Shown here: positions 46,101 to 53,242 of the stretch, piece after piece | Layout of the letters: each line of letters opens with the position of its first letter | Position numbering within the stretch: position 1 is the stretch's first letter | Assembly: GCF_003019815.1 (NCBI RefSeq) | Contig: NZ_CP027773.1 | Location: 4,953,501 to 5,017,500 of the forward strand | From: Variovorax sp. PMC12 | GTDB lineage: Bacteria > Pseudomonadota > Gammaproteobacteria > Burkholderiales > Burkholderiaceae_C | Length of the DNA stretch: 64,000 nt | Direction of reading: 5' to 3' | Made by a program: the position numbers and the translations under genes | Notes under the pieces: generated by a model | The model's database searches: none | The model's input: the letters and a program-made list of their open reading frames with translations, nothing else | What the model was told of the DNA's origin: nothing

Positions 46101-47234
46101 GGCGGTGTGCTCGGCGGTGACGGTGGCCTGCTGGGCGGTGTGCTCGGCGGCGACGGCGGCCTGCTCGGCGGTGTGCTGGGTGACGACGGCCTGCTGGGTG
46201 GCGTGCTCGGCGGCGACGGTGGCCTGCTCGGCGGCGTGCTGGGTGACGACGGCCTGCTGGGCGGCGTGCTCGGCGGTGACGGTGGCCTGCTCGGCGGTGT
46301 GCTGGGCGACAACGGCGTCCTGGGTGGCGTCCTCGGCGGCAGCGAAGGCGGCCTGCTCGGCGGCGTGCTGGGTGACAACGGCGTGCTGGGTGGCGTGCTC
46401 GGCGGCAGCGAAGGCGGCCTGCTCGGCGGCGTGCTGGGCGACAACGGCGTCCTGGGCGGTGTCCTCGGCGGCAGCGAAGGCGGCCTGCTCGGCGGCGTGC
46501 TGGGCGACAACGGCGTGCTGGGTGGCGTGCTCGGCGGCAGCGAAGGCGGCCTGCTCGGCGGCGTGCTGGGCGACAACGGCGTCCTGGGCGGTGTCCTCGG
46601 CGGCAGCGAAGGCGGCCTGCTCGGCGGCGTGCTGGGCGACAACGGCGTGCTGGGTGGCGTGCTCGGCGGCAGCGAAGGCGGCCTGCTCGGCGGCTTGCTG
46701 GGCGACAACGGCGTCCTGGGCGGCGTCCTCGGCGGCAGCGAAGGCGGCCTGCTCGGCGGCGTGCTGGGCAGCGACGGCCTCGTGGGCGGTCTGCTCGGCG
46801 GCGGCAGCGGCTCGGACGGCCCGCTCGGCGGCGTCCTCGGCAACGACGGCCTGGTCGGCAGCCTGCTGGGCAACGACGGCCTCGTCGGCGGCCTGCTCGG
46901 TGGCCTGCTGGGCGGCAGCAACCCGGTAGCCAACATCCTGCAGCCGGCGACGAGCGCCGTCAGCAGCGTGACCGACACCGTCAGCTCCGTGGCCTCGAAC
47001 GCCACGCACGCGGGTTCCGACGCAACGGCGCCGGTGACCGACATCCTGGCGGGCTCGTCGCATGCGGCCGCACCGGTGACCGATGTCGTCAGCAGCGTGG
47101 TGAACACCGTGGAGCACGTGGCCGCGCCGCTGGTGAACGACGTCGTGACGCCGATCACCAGCCTGGTCGAGCACAGCCCGGCCGGCAGCGCGCTGTCGCC
47201 GGTGACCAACATCCTTCACGGCCTGTTGGGCTGA
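43125..47234 (+). CDS. Giant Asp/Ala- and Gly/Leu-repeat protein, probable type I secretion substrate
   Basis: 1369 residues. About 1-150: an N-terminal part with GVRIPVDGNQTLIAGDRVIV, similar in style to the retention or FecR-like module at the head of LapA/BapA adhesins. About 219-332: an almost pure Asp/Ala run with Ser interspersed. About 333-465: a module with DPVDNTVADVTHLVGGALSP. About 472-806: Gly/Leu repeats of the type GGLLGDDGLV. About 819-936: a second copy of the module. About 936-1266: more Gly/Leu repeats with seven 22-residue units containing GGSEGG. About 1266-1369: a Val/Thr-rich tail ending HGLLG. No Sec signal is seen. I infer a surface or extracellular protein exported by the downstream ABC-HlyD-TolC system. 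No RTX nonapeptides of the classical form were found. Confidence 0.8.
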   Translation: MNAPQASTVSSEGLAAANGAAPVVIAQATVTPLGTPGAMSSAAPAAAAGPASIGTLSNATPGVAVMRDGVRIPVDGNQTLIAGDRVIVPQDGHANVLFPGSATNKAPLAGVFTGGTDATIGSTKLPGGLEQVNVDVASGDLQVTPPDSDADAAALAVTKKLAAGSGIGLGEFALGALGAAALGAALGGGGGGGTSGIPLLVSSGDPNTPTTPTTPTTPDSDADADADADADADADGDADADADSDADADADADSDADADADADSDADADADADSDADADADSDSDADADADSDADADADADSDADADADADSDADADSDADADADADADADGDHLLDPGDGLIGHVIDDVSGALGLGGALTPVTNAIDGVTDVVDNVLSPLLGSTFTPNNPNEFDPVDNTVADVTHLVGGALSPALDGLLGAGATNQILGSLNQQVDYLTDAVHNGLENLIGDHGIVTGLTGALGLGAVTGQLLGDDGVIGDVLGNVLGEGSLVSGLLDDQGLVGGLLGQDGLVGGLLGDDGAVGGLLGNVLGSDGLVGGLLGSTGAVGGLTGGLLGEQGLLGGLLGDGSAVGGLLGDDGLVGGLLGEDGALSNLLGSDGLTGQLLGHGGLVDSLLGEHGVVSGLITDSPLGGLLGGDNGLLGGAVGGLLGDNGVVGGLLGDDGALGGLLSNDGLLGGLLGDNGPVGGLLGGDGLLGGVLGDDGLLGGVLGNDGLLGGVVGDNGLVGGLLGGNGPVGGLLGNDGLLGGLLGDGGLGGVLGADGLGGGLLGSDGLVGGLLGDDGLVGGVLGNDGLLGGVLGGVVGGIGNGGTPGTGAALLDPVDSIVGSVANGLNHGVLGDLGLGDVLAPVVGLTDSVTDTVDGLLGPVLGTSFNSNSPNVLDPVDGVVSQVTDGVGGLLSPLADQVLGAGTTTAVLNAVDTQVDYLTDGVANLLNGGVLGGVLGGDGGLLGGVLGGDGGLLGGVLGDDGLLGGVLGGDGGLLGGVLGDNGLLGGVLGGDGGLLGGVLGGDGGLLGGVLGDDGLLGGVLGGDGGLLGGVLGDDGLLGGVLGGDGGLLGGVLGDNGVLGGVLGGSEGGLLGGVLGDNGVLGGVLGGSEGGLLGGVLGDNGVLGGVLGGSEGGLLGGVLGDNGVLGGVLGGSEGGLLGGVLGDNGVLGGVLGGSEGGLLGGVLGDNGVLGGVLGGSEGGLLGGLLGDNGVLGGVLGGSEGGLLGGVLGSDGLVGGLLGGGSGSDGPLGGVLGNDGLVGSLLGNDGLVGGLLGGLLGGSNPVANILQPATSAVSSVTDTVSSVASNATHAGSDATAPVTDILAGSSHAAAPVTDVVSSVVNTVEHVAAPLVNDVVTPITSLVEHSPAGSALSPVTNILHGLLG
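43779..44118 (+). repeat. Asp/Ala hexanucleotide low-complexity tract
   Basis: Degenerate 6-bp repeat (GAC/GAT-GCC/GCG/GCA) coding for Asp-Ala with Ser at about every tenth residue. Very acidic; likely an extended, cation-binding stalk. Confidence 0.85.
46320..46770 (+). repeat. 66-bp tandem repeat, seven units
   Basis: Marker GGCAGCGAAGGC recurs every 66 bp (46338, 46404, 46470 and on) seven times. Alternate units share silent base choices, which gives a 132-bp higher-order period and points to recent unit-pair duplication. Confidence 0.85.
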
Positions 47235-47277
47235 TCCACAAGAACAGCAGAAGGAGGGGTGGGGAGCGGAAGCACCA

Positions 47278-47303
47278 GGGACAGGCCGCCACCGGCCTGT
47301 CCC
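47278..47303 (+). other. intercistronic hairpin without T run
   Basis: GGGACAGGCC and GGCCTGTCCC form a perfect 10-bp stem with a 6-nt loop, directly before the ribosome binding site of the OmpA-type gene. No T tract, so a processing or pausing signal rather than a full terminator. Confidence 0.6.
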
Positions 47304-47318
47304 GCGAAAGGATTGGAT

Positions 47319-47822
47319 ATGAAAAAGAATTTCCGGATACTGGCCATCGTCGCACTCGGAGCCATCCTGGTCGGCTGCGCGGCCCCCAAGACCGGTCGCG
47401 ACGATGCGACCTACTACTACTCGAACAAGGCCACCAGCGCGGTGCCGAGGGTGGAGCCCGCTGCGCCGCCGCCGGTGCAGAACGGCCCGGCAGGCGTCTC
47501 GAAGATCGTCTACTTCGACTTCGACAAGTACAACATCAAGCCCGAGTACATGAAGATCGTCGAGGCGCACGCGAGCTACATGCGCAACCGGACGTCGAGC
47601 CGGGTCGTCATCGAAGGCAACACCGACCAGCGCGGCGGCCGCGAATACAACCTGGCGCTGGGCCAGCGCCGTGCCGACGCCGTGCAGCGCGCGCTCACGC
47701 AACTGGGCGTGCCGGCCGAGCGCATTGAGGCCATCAGCTGGGGCACGGAGAAACCCGCGTCGCTCGCAACCACCGAGGAGGGCTATCAGCTCAATCGCCG
47801 CGCCGAATTCAGCTACCGCTGA
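47319..47822 (+). CDS. OmpA-family lipoprotein
   Basis: 167 residues. A lipoprotein signal ends LGAILVGC (Cys about 20). The mature protein has a linker and then a Pal/OmpA peptidoglycan-binding domain: YFDFDKYNIKPEY, EGNTDQRGGREYNLALGQRR and the late NRRAEFSY. AAAGG stands eight bases before the ATG. It should anchor in the outer membrane and bind peptidoglycan, and in this locus may hold the secreted repeat protein or the secretion machinery to the wall. The hairpin just upstream suggests separate control from the repeat-protein gene. Confidence 0.9.
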   Translation: MKKNFRILAIVALGAILVGCAAPKTGRDDATYYYSNKATSAVPRVEPAAPPPVQNGPAGVSKIVYFDFDKYNIKPEYMKIVEAHASYMRNRTSSRVVIEGNTDQRGGREYNLALGQRRADAVQRALTQLGVPAERIEAISWGTEKPASLATTEEGYQLNRRAEFSYR

Positions 47823-47928
47823 AGCCGGTGCCACGCGATGACTTCGACGGCAGTTTCCGGTCCGCGCAAACGTCGAGGCATGGGCAGATGACGGGCGCGA
47901 CCGGTTTCCCGCATTCGATCGGGGCCGC

Positions 47929-50900
47929 ATGATGTCTTTCCAGGATCAGCTCCATGCCTGCCATGAACGCCTGGTGTCGGTGTGCGCGGCATTGCCCGCC
48001 CCGTACCCGGCGTTCACGCTGTTCTTCTCGGTCAGCGACGGTTCGCAGCGTGCCCACGTGGTGCATGCGCGCGCCGCCGACTTCGAGACGGCATGGCGCG
48101 AGGGCTCGGAGTCCGTCGGGCGCTGGGTGCGCGAGCGCGGCATCGTGTCGCCGTGGCTGCGCATCGACTGGGTCGAGGGCGCGAGCCCGATGGAGTGGGT
48201 GCAGTTCAAGACGCAGCTCACCGCGGTCAAGCGCAACTACTTCCGCCTCGGCCTGGCCTTCGACCAGGACTTCGAGCTTGCCTTCACCGAGCAGGAGCTC
48301 AACGCCAACGCCATGCTGTGCGGCGATTCGACCATCGCGCACTCGGTGGTGAACCCGCGCAACTTCGAGGTCTACGGCCTGGCCCGCTTCGAGCGCGCGC
48401 CGCCGCTGGACATGCCGGCCGAGCAGCCGGTCTACCTGCTCGCGATGGTGGGCGTGTTCTGCCAGCCCGACGGCGTGGTGCACAAGCTCGTCGGCACGGG
48501 GCTCGACGCGGGCCGCCGGCAGCTGCCGGCGCTCAACCCGCAATCGGTGCTCGACCTCGTGCGCAGCGGTTCGGCTTACCTCGCGCGGCAGGTGCAGAGC
48601 GACGGGCTGTTCGTGTACGGCTACTTCCCGTGCTTCGACCGGCGCATTCCGACCTACGACGCCATGCGCCACGCGAGCGCGGTCTACGCCATGCTCGAGG
48701 CATGGGAGCTCACGCGCGACGAGACCCTGCGCTCGGCCATCGACCGCGCGATCGACCACCTGACCAGCTGGCTGATCCGCGACTACACGCTGCCCGACGG
48801 CCGCGCCGCGGCCTTCCTGGTGGACACCGGCGGCGAGATCAAGCTGGGCGGCAACGCGGCCTGCGTGCTCGCACTCGTGAAATACTGCGAGCTGATGGAC
48901 ACGCGCCACTGGCTGCCGCTCATCGACAGGCTCGCGCTCGGCATCGCGTCGCTGCAAGACCCGGAGACCGGCCGCTTCAACCACGTGCTGCATGCGACCG
49001 ACCTGTCGGTCAAGCAGGCCTCGCGCATCATTTACTACGACGGCGAGGCGGTCTACGGCCTCATGCGCCTGTACAGCCTCACGCGCGACCCGCAGTGGCT
49101 GGCGGTGGTCGAGAAGGCCTTCGACTATTTCATCGCGGGCCAGCAATGGCAGTCGCACGACCACTGGCTGAGCTGCTGCGTCAACGAGCTCACGCACTGG
49201 AGCCCGCAGGAGAAGTACTTTCGCTTCGGCCTGCAGAACGTGGCGGGGTACCTGGACTTCGTGCTCGACCGCAAGACCACGTTTCCGACGCTGCTCGAAC
49301 TCATGCTGGCCGCGCAGCAGATGCTGCAGCGGCTCGAGGGCATGCCCGCGATGCGGCACCTGCTCGACGAACTGGACACCGAGAAGTTCTACCGCGCGCT
49401 CGACTACCGCGCGCACTACCTGCTCAACGGCTTCTTCTGGCCCGAGATGGCGATGTACTTCCGCCGGCCGTCGACGGTGGTGGGGTCCTTCTTCATCCGG
49501 CACCACTCGTTCCGCGTGCGCATCGACGACGTGGAACAGTACGTGTCGGGCTTCGCGGCCTACCACCGCTACCTGCTCGAACGACGGGCGCTGGCCGCCG
49601 CCAGCGGTACGGGCGGTGCCCCCGCCGGCAACGGCGCGCGCGACGACGGCCCGGCCTGGACCGCGAGCGAGATGGCCCGCGTCACCGGCGGCGAGTGGGT
49701 CGTCAAGCCCGAGGACGGCTGGCGCGCCAGCGGCGTGACGCAACGCTCCTTCATGCGCAAGGGCCGCGTGGTGTTCGACCACCAGACGCGCCCGTCGAAG
49801 ACGCCGCTGGCGGCCGTCACGCTCAAGGGTGTGCTGCAGCCGGCCGCCGCGGTGCTGTGCACCGACCCCAAGCCGCACCTGGACAAGCGCGTGCCGGTGC
49901 TGAAGGTGCAGAACGTGCTGCAGTCCGTGCTGCTGCTGGGCGACCATGCGCGCTGCGAATTCACCGGCCGCGTGTGCGGCGTGCTCGGCAGCGGCGCCGG
50001 CAGCGGCACCGTCACCGCCATGCTGGCCGGCGCGCTCACCGTGTGGGGCGAGGTCGCGCAGCCCGAAGGCAACATCAGCCTGCCTTCGGGGCTCGCCTGG
50101 AACATGACCTGCATGCCGCGGCACGCGGCCTACTGGGTGATGGAGATGGGCGCGTCGCAGATGCCGGCATCCGCGCAGCTGGTGCGGCCCTCGCTCGTCG
50201 TCGTGACCGGGCTGTCGGCCGCGTCGCAGAAGCATCGCGGCCCTTCCGAAGCGGCCGCGCGGCTGGACAGCCGCATCTTCCAGTCGATGAACCCGGGCGA
50301 CAGCGTGGTGCTGAACCGCGACATGCCCGAGTTCGCGACCTTCGCCGACGCGGCCATGACGCAGCAGCTGCAGATCGTGACCTACGGCGAGCACAAGGAC
50401 GCCGACGTGCGCCTGCTCGCCTTCGACCACGGCGAGGTGCAGGCGCTGGTGGCGGGCGAGCCCTTCCAGCTGCGGCTCAACGCGCCGGGCCGGCACATGG
50501 GTGCGAGCGCCATCGCCGCGCTCGCCGCGCTGCAGGCGCTGCGCCTGCCGCTGGCCGCGGCGGTCGAGCCCTTTGCGCACTTCGAGCCGCCGGGCGGGCG
50601 CGGCGCGCTGCACACCATTCACATCGGCGGCGGCAGCTTCAAGCTGATCGACGAGACCTACGACGCCAACCCGAGCTCGATGCGGGCCGCGCTGGAGATG
50701 CTGTCGCAGGCCCCCTGCGAGCCGGCGCGCCGCGTGGCGATCCTTGGCGACATGCAGGAGCTCGGCCCCGCCGCGCAGCGCCATCACCTCGACCTGGAGG
50801 CCGAGCTGCTGGCCTCGCAGCCCGATCGCGTGCTGCTGTGCGGCCCGCTGATGCGGGCACTGCACACGCGCATTCGCACCAAGGTGCGATCGCACTGGTT

Positions 50901-51027
50901 CGTCGATGTGTCCGACCTGTCCACCGCGCTCGGCGGCCTCGTGCAGCCGGGCGACTGGGTGCTGGCCAAGAGCTCGGCGGGCATCGGTCTTTCCCGGCTA
51001 GCCCGGGTCTTGAAAGCATTGCCATGA
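47929..51027 (+). CDS. Fusion of (alpha/alpha)6-barrel-like region with a MurF-like ligase
   Basis: 1032 residues. About 1-190: unrecognised region. About 190-560: a helical region with repeated aromatic-rich pairs (SAVYAMLEAWELTRDE, EAVYGLMRLYSLTRDP) like six-hairpin glycosidases or epimerases. About 580-1032: clearly MurF-like, with DETYDANPSSMRAALE, VAILGDMQELG and VMEMGAS. The ligase P-loop, normally GSxGKTT, reads GSGAGSGT, so the catalytic Lys is absent. MurF adds a dipeptide to the peptidoglycan precursor; here the chain may be a non-canonical ligase or a binding protein. Gene lies between the OmpA-type and the type I secretion genes and is coupled to the next small gene by ATGA. Start could be 47932. 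Confidence 0.8.
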   Translation: MMSFQDQLHACHERLVSVCAALPAPYPAFTLFFSVSDGSQRAHVVHARAADFETAWREGSESVGRWVRERGIVSPWLRIDWVEGASPMEWVQFKTQLTAVKRNYFRLGLAFDQDFELAFTEQELNANAMLCGDSTIAHSVVNPRNFEVYGLARFERAPPLDMPAEQPVYLLAMVGVFCQPDGVVHKLVGTGLDAGRRQLPALNPQSVLDLVRSGSAYLARQVQSDGLFVYGYFPCFDRRIPTYDAMRHASAVYAMLEAWELTRDETLRSAIDRAIDHLTSWLIRDYTLPDGRAAAFLVDTGGEIKLGGNAACVLALVKYCELMDTRHWLPLIDRLALGIASLQDPETGRFNHVLHATDLSVKQASRIIYYDGEAVYGLMRLYSLTRDPQWLAVVEKAFDYFIAGQQWQSHDHWLSCCVNELTHWSPQEKYFRFGLQNVAGYLDFVLDRKTTFPTLLELMLAAQQMLQRLEGMPAMRHLLDELDTEKFYRALDYRAHYLLNGFFWPEMAMYFRRPSTVVGSFFIRHHSFRVRIDDVEQYVSGFAAYHRYLLERRALAAASGTGGAPAGNGARDDGPAWTASEMARVTGGEWVVKPEDGWRASGVTQRSFMRKGRVVFDHQTRPSKTPLAAVTLKGVLQPAAAVLCTDPKPHLDKRVPVLKVQNVLQSVLLLGDHARCEFTGRVCGVLGSGAGSGTVTAMLAGALTVWGEVAQPEGNISLPSGLAWNMTCMPRHAAYWVMEMGASQMPASAQLVRPSLVVVTGLSAASQKHRGPSEAAARLDSRIFQSMNPGDSVVLNRDMPEFATFADAAMTQQLQIVTYGEHKDADVRLLAFDHGEVQALVAGEPFQLRLNAPGRHMGASAIAALAALQALRLPLAAAVEPFAHFEPPGGRGALHTIHIGGGSFKLIDETYDANPSSMRAALEMLSQAPCEPARRVAILGDMQELGPAAQRHHLDLEAELLASQPDRVLLCGPLMRALHTRIRTKVRSHWFVDVSDLSTALGGLVQPGDWVLAKSSAGIGLSRLARVLKALP

Positions 51028-51305
51028 GATGGAACGCGTTATTGCATTCGCCCTACGAACATGAGGCAGCGGCAGCACCGCGGCGCTGGTGGCTGGGCTG
51101 GCTCCAGCTGCTGTGCGCCTGGGTGCTCTGCATGCTGTTGTGCGCCAACATCGCATTGGTGTTCGCAGAGGGTTTGCCCTATCAGGCGAAGGCCGTCAGG
51201 TCAGGGAGTCCGGCCGGTTGCGCGGTTACGGGAAGCGCCGCGCAACCGGGACCGGAGCAGTCCGTGAAAGCCGTTCCGTCGAAGGTGCGAATGCCTGTGT
51301 GCTGA
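51024..51305 (+). CDS. Small single-span membrane protein
   Basis: 93 residues. One transmembrane segment (WLGWLQLLCAWVLCMLLCANI) with an N-terminal Arg-rich cytoplasmic stretch and a C-terminal tail containing two Cys. The ATG overlaps the stop of the MurF-like fusion gene, so it should be co-translated with it. Not recognised. It might be a membrane adaptor for the fusion protein. Confidence 0.75.
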   Translation: MRWNALLHSPYEHEAAAAPRRWWLGWLQLLCAWVLCMLLCANIALVFAEGLPYQAKAVRSGSPAGCAVTGSAAQPGPEQSVKAVPSKVRMPVC

Positions 51306-51330
51306 GTCGCGTCGAGAGTGAATTTTTGCC

Positions 51331-51358
51331 TTGTAACAGCTGGGTAACAGTTGATAAT
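51331..51358 (+). promoter_or_regulatory. sigma-70-like promoter of the secretion genes
   Basis: TTGTAA and GATAAT with a 16-bp spacer, inside the 91-bp gap before the ABC transporter gene. A direct repeat GTAACAG at 51333 and 51344 (11 bp apart) overlaps it and may bind a regulator. Confidence 0.45.
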
Positions 51359-51396
51359 GAGACAGGCGTCATTGCCCGACGGATCGGCTTTTTCCC

Positions 51397-53214
51397 ATGA
51401 TCAAGTTCCTCTTGCCCAGCCAGCTGGTTGCCGACACGCCAGACGAACCTGGTGCCAGTCCCTATGCGGGCGCGCTGCATGAAGCGTTTCGCGCGGCGTA
51501 TCCGCTGGTCAAGGGCGCGGCTTGGCGCTCGCTCCCCATCAGCCTGTTCGGGCTGCTGCCTTCGATCTTCCTGCTGCAGGTGTACGACCGCGTGCTGTCG
51601 CGCAGCGGCACCTCGACGCTCGCCGCGCTGGTGAGCGGCATCTTCTTCTTCCTGTGCATCGAGTTCTGGTTGCGCACGCGGCGCTCGCGCCTGCTGCGCA
51701 ACGCGGGCGCCATCATCGACCACGGCGTGTCGGGTGCCTTGCTGAACTCGATGCTGTCGCGCCCGCTGCGCGCGCTGGAGTCGCGGCCCGCTTCGTCGTG
51801 GCAGCTGTACTTCCGCGACGTGGGTTCGGTGCGCGGCACCGTCACCGGCGGCCTCGCGCAATCGATCTTCGACCTGCCCATGGCCATCTTCGCGCTGGTC
51901 GTGATCGGCATCGTCGCGCTGCCGGTGCTGCCGGTGGTGGCCGTGTTCCTGGCCATCATGTCTTTCCTGGCGTGGTGGTGGGCCGACGAAGTGCGCACCG
52001 GCCGTGTGGAAGAAGTGCAGCGCGGGCGCGGCCTGGACCGCATCACCTCCGAGATCTGCCATGCGCGCGAGACGCTGAAGACGCAGGCCAACGACGGTCC
52101 CACCATCGAGACGTGGCGCCAGGCCTACAACGCCTGGCTCACCGAGAGCTTCACCAAGAACGGCCAGATCGAAACCGCGCGCGACGGCACCACCGTGCTG
52201 CTGACCGTGTTCTCGGTCATCGTGGTCACGGTGGGTGCGGTGTCGGTGATGGAGCAATGGATGACGGTGGGCGGCCTGGTCGCCTCCAACATGCTGGCGC
52301 TCAAGGCGCTGCAGCCGGTGGCCGGGCTGGTGTCGAACTGGCGCTCCCTGGCCACCGCGAAGGAAGCCGCCAAGCGGCTCGAAACCGTGCTGCGCGAGCC
52401 GGTCGAGAAGCCGCCCACGGGCATGGAACTGCCGCAGCCGCTGGGCCGCGTCACGCTGCGCGACGTGAGCTTCAGCTTCGCCGAGACAGCGCAGCAGCCG
52501 GTGCTGGAAAACGTCGACCTCGACATCGGCCCCGGCGGGCTGCACGTGATCGTCGGGCGCAACGGCGCGGGCAAGTCGACGCTGGTGAAGCTGGTGTCGG
52601 GCCTGTACACGCCCACGCGCGGCACCGTGAGCATCGGCGAATACGACCTCTCGCAGTTCGGCCGCGAAGAGCTGTCGCGCTGGATCAGCTATCTGTCGCA
52701 GGAGGTCTATTGGTTCGGCGGCGCGCTGGTCGACGTGATGCGGCGCGGCGCGCCGGGCCAGAGCGACGAGCAGATCGTCGCGGCCTGCAAGCTCTCCGGC
52801 GCGCACGACTTCATCTCGCGCCTGCCCGACGGCTACCGCACCGTGGTGGGCGAGGGCGGCACCGGCTTCTCCGTCGGCGAGCGGCGCAAGCTCGCGCTGG
52901 CCATGAGCTTCCTTCGCAAGCCGTCGGTGCTGGTGCTCGACGAGCCCAGCAACGACCTCGACTTCCAGAGCGAGCGCAACCTGCTCGCCACCATGCTCGC
53001 GGTGGCCAAGGTGCGCACCGTGGTGGTGGTCACGCACTCGCTGCGCATCGTTTCCGCGGCCACGGTGGTCTATCACGTGACCGGGCAGGGCAACGTGGAG
53101 CAGGGCTCCGCGGCGGTGATGGTGCCCAAGCTGTTCGGCGTGAAGAAGCCGCTGGTGGCGGTGGGCGACAGCGAAGACAGCGCGGGGGCCGCGGCCACCC
53201 GCTCCATGGCGTGA
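51397..53214 (+). CDS. Type I secretion ABC transporter
   Basis: 605 residues. Transmembrane domain in the first 330 residues, nucleotide-binding domain behind. Walker A is GRNGAGKST at about 386-394, Q loop YLSQE, Walker B VLVLDEPSNDLD, His switch VVTHSLR. The signature, normally LSGGQ, reads FSVGE at about 491. No C39 peptidase-like domain, so it is of the PrtD/LapB-like length. Forms the inner-membrane pump of the type I system together with the HlyD and TolC proteins behind it. The gene has its own promoter. Confidence 0.9.
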   Translation: MIKFLLPSQLVADTPDEPGASPYAGALHEAFRAAYPLVKGAAWRSLPISLFGLLPSIFLLQVYDRVLSRSGTSTLAALVSGIFFFLCIEFWLRTRRSRLLRNAGAIIDHGVSGALLNSMLSRPLRALESRPASSWQLYFRDVGSVRGTVTGGLAQSIFDLPMAIFALVVIGIVALPVLPVVAVFLAIMSFLAWWWADEVRTGRVEEVQRGRGLDRITSEICHARETLKTQANDGPTIETWRQAYNAWLTESFTKNGQIETARDGTTVLLTVFSVIVVTVGAVSVMEQWMTVGGLVASNMLALKALQPVAGLVSNWRSLATAKEAAKRLETVLREPVEKPPTGMELPQPLGRVTLRDVSFSFAETAQQPVLENVDLDIGPGGLHVIVGRNGAGKSTLVKLVSGLYTPTRGTVSIGEYDLSQFGREELSRWISYLSQEVYWFGGALVDVMRRGAPGQSDEQIVAACKLSGAHDFISRLPDGYRTVVGEGGTGFSVGERRKLALAMSFLRKPSVLVLDEPSNDLDFQSERNLLATMLAVAKVRTVVVVTHSLRIVSAATVVYHVTGQGNVEQGSAAVMVPKLFGVKKPLVAVGDSEDSAGAAATRSMA

Positions 53215-53242
53215 AGACGACAAGCGACGGGGGCAGCAAATT

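Noticed and set aside
45943..46929. Possible RTX calcium-binding repeats
   Set aside because: The repeats are Gly/Leu/Asp decapeptide-like (GGVLGDDGLL), not the GGxGxDxUx nonapeptide, so I do not call RTX.
43290..47930. 4.6-kb open frame on the minus strand, antisense to the repeat protein
   Set aside because: It exists because the Asp/Ala and Gly/Leu codons have no stop in that complement frame. The product is low-complexity (Ala/Glu/Val/Gln), with no ribosome binding site or family features.
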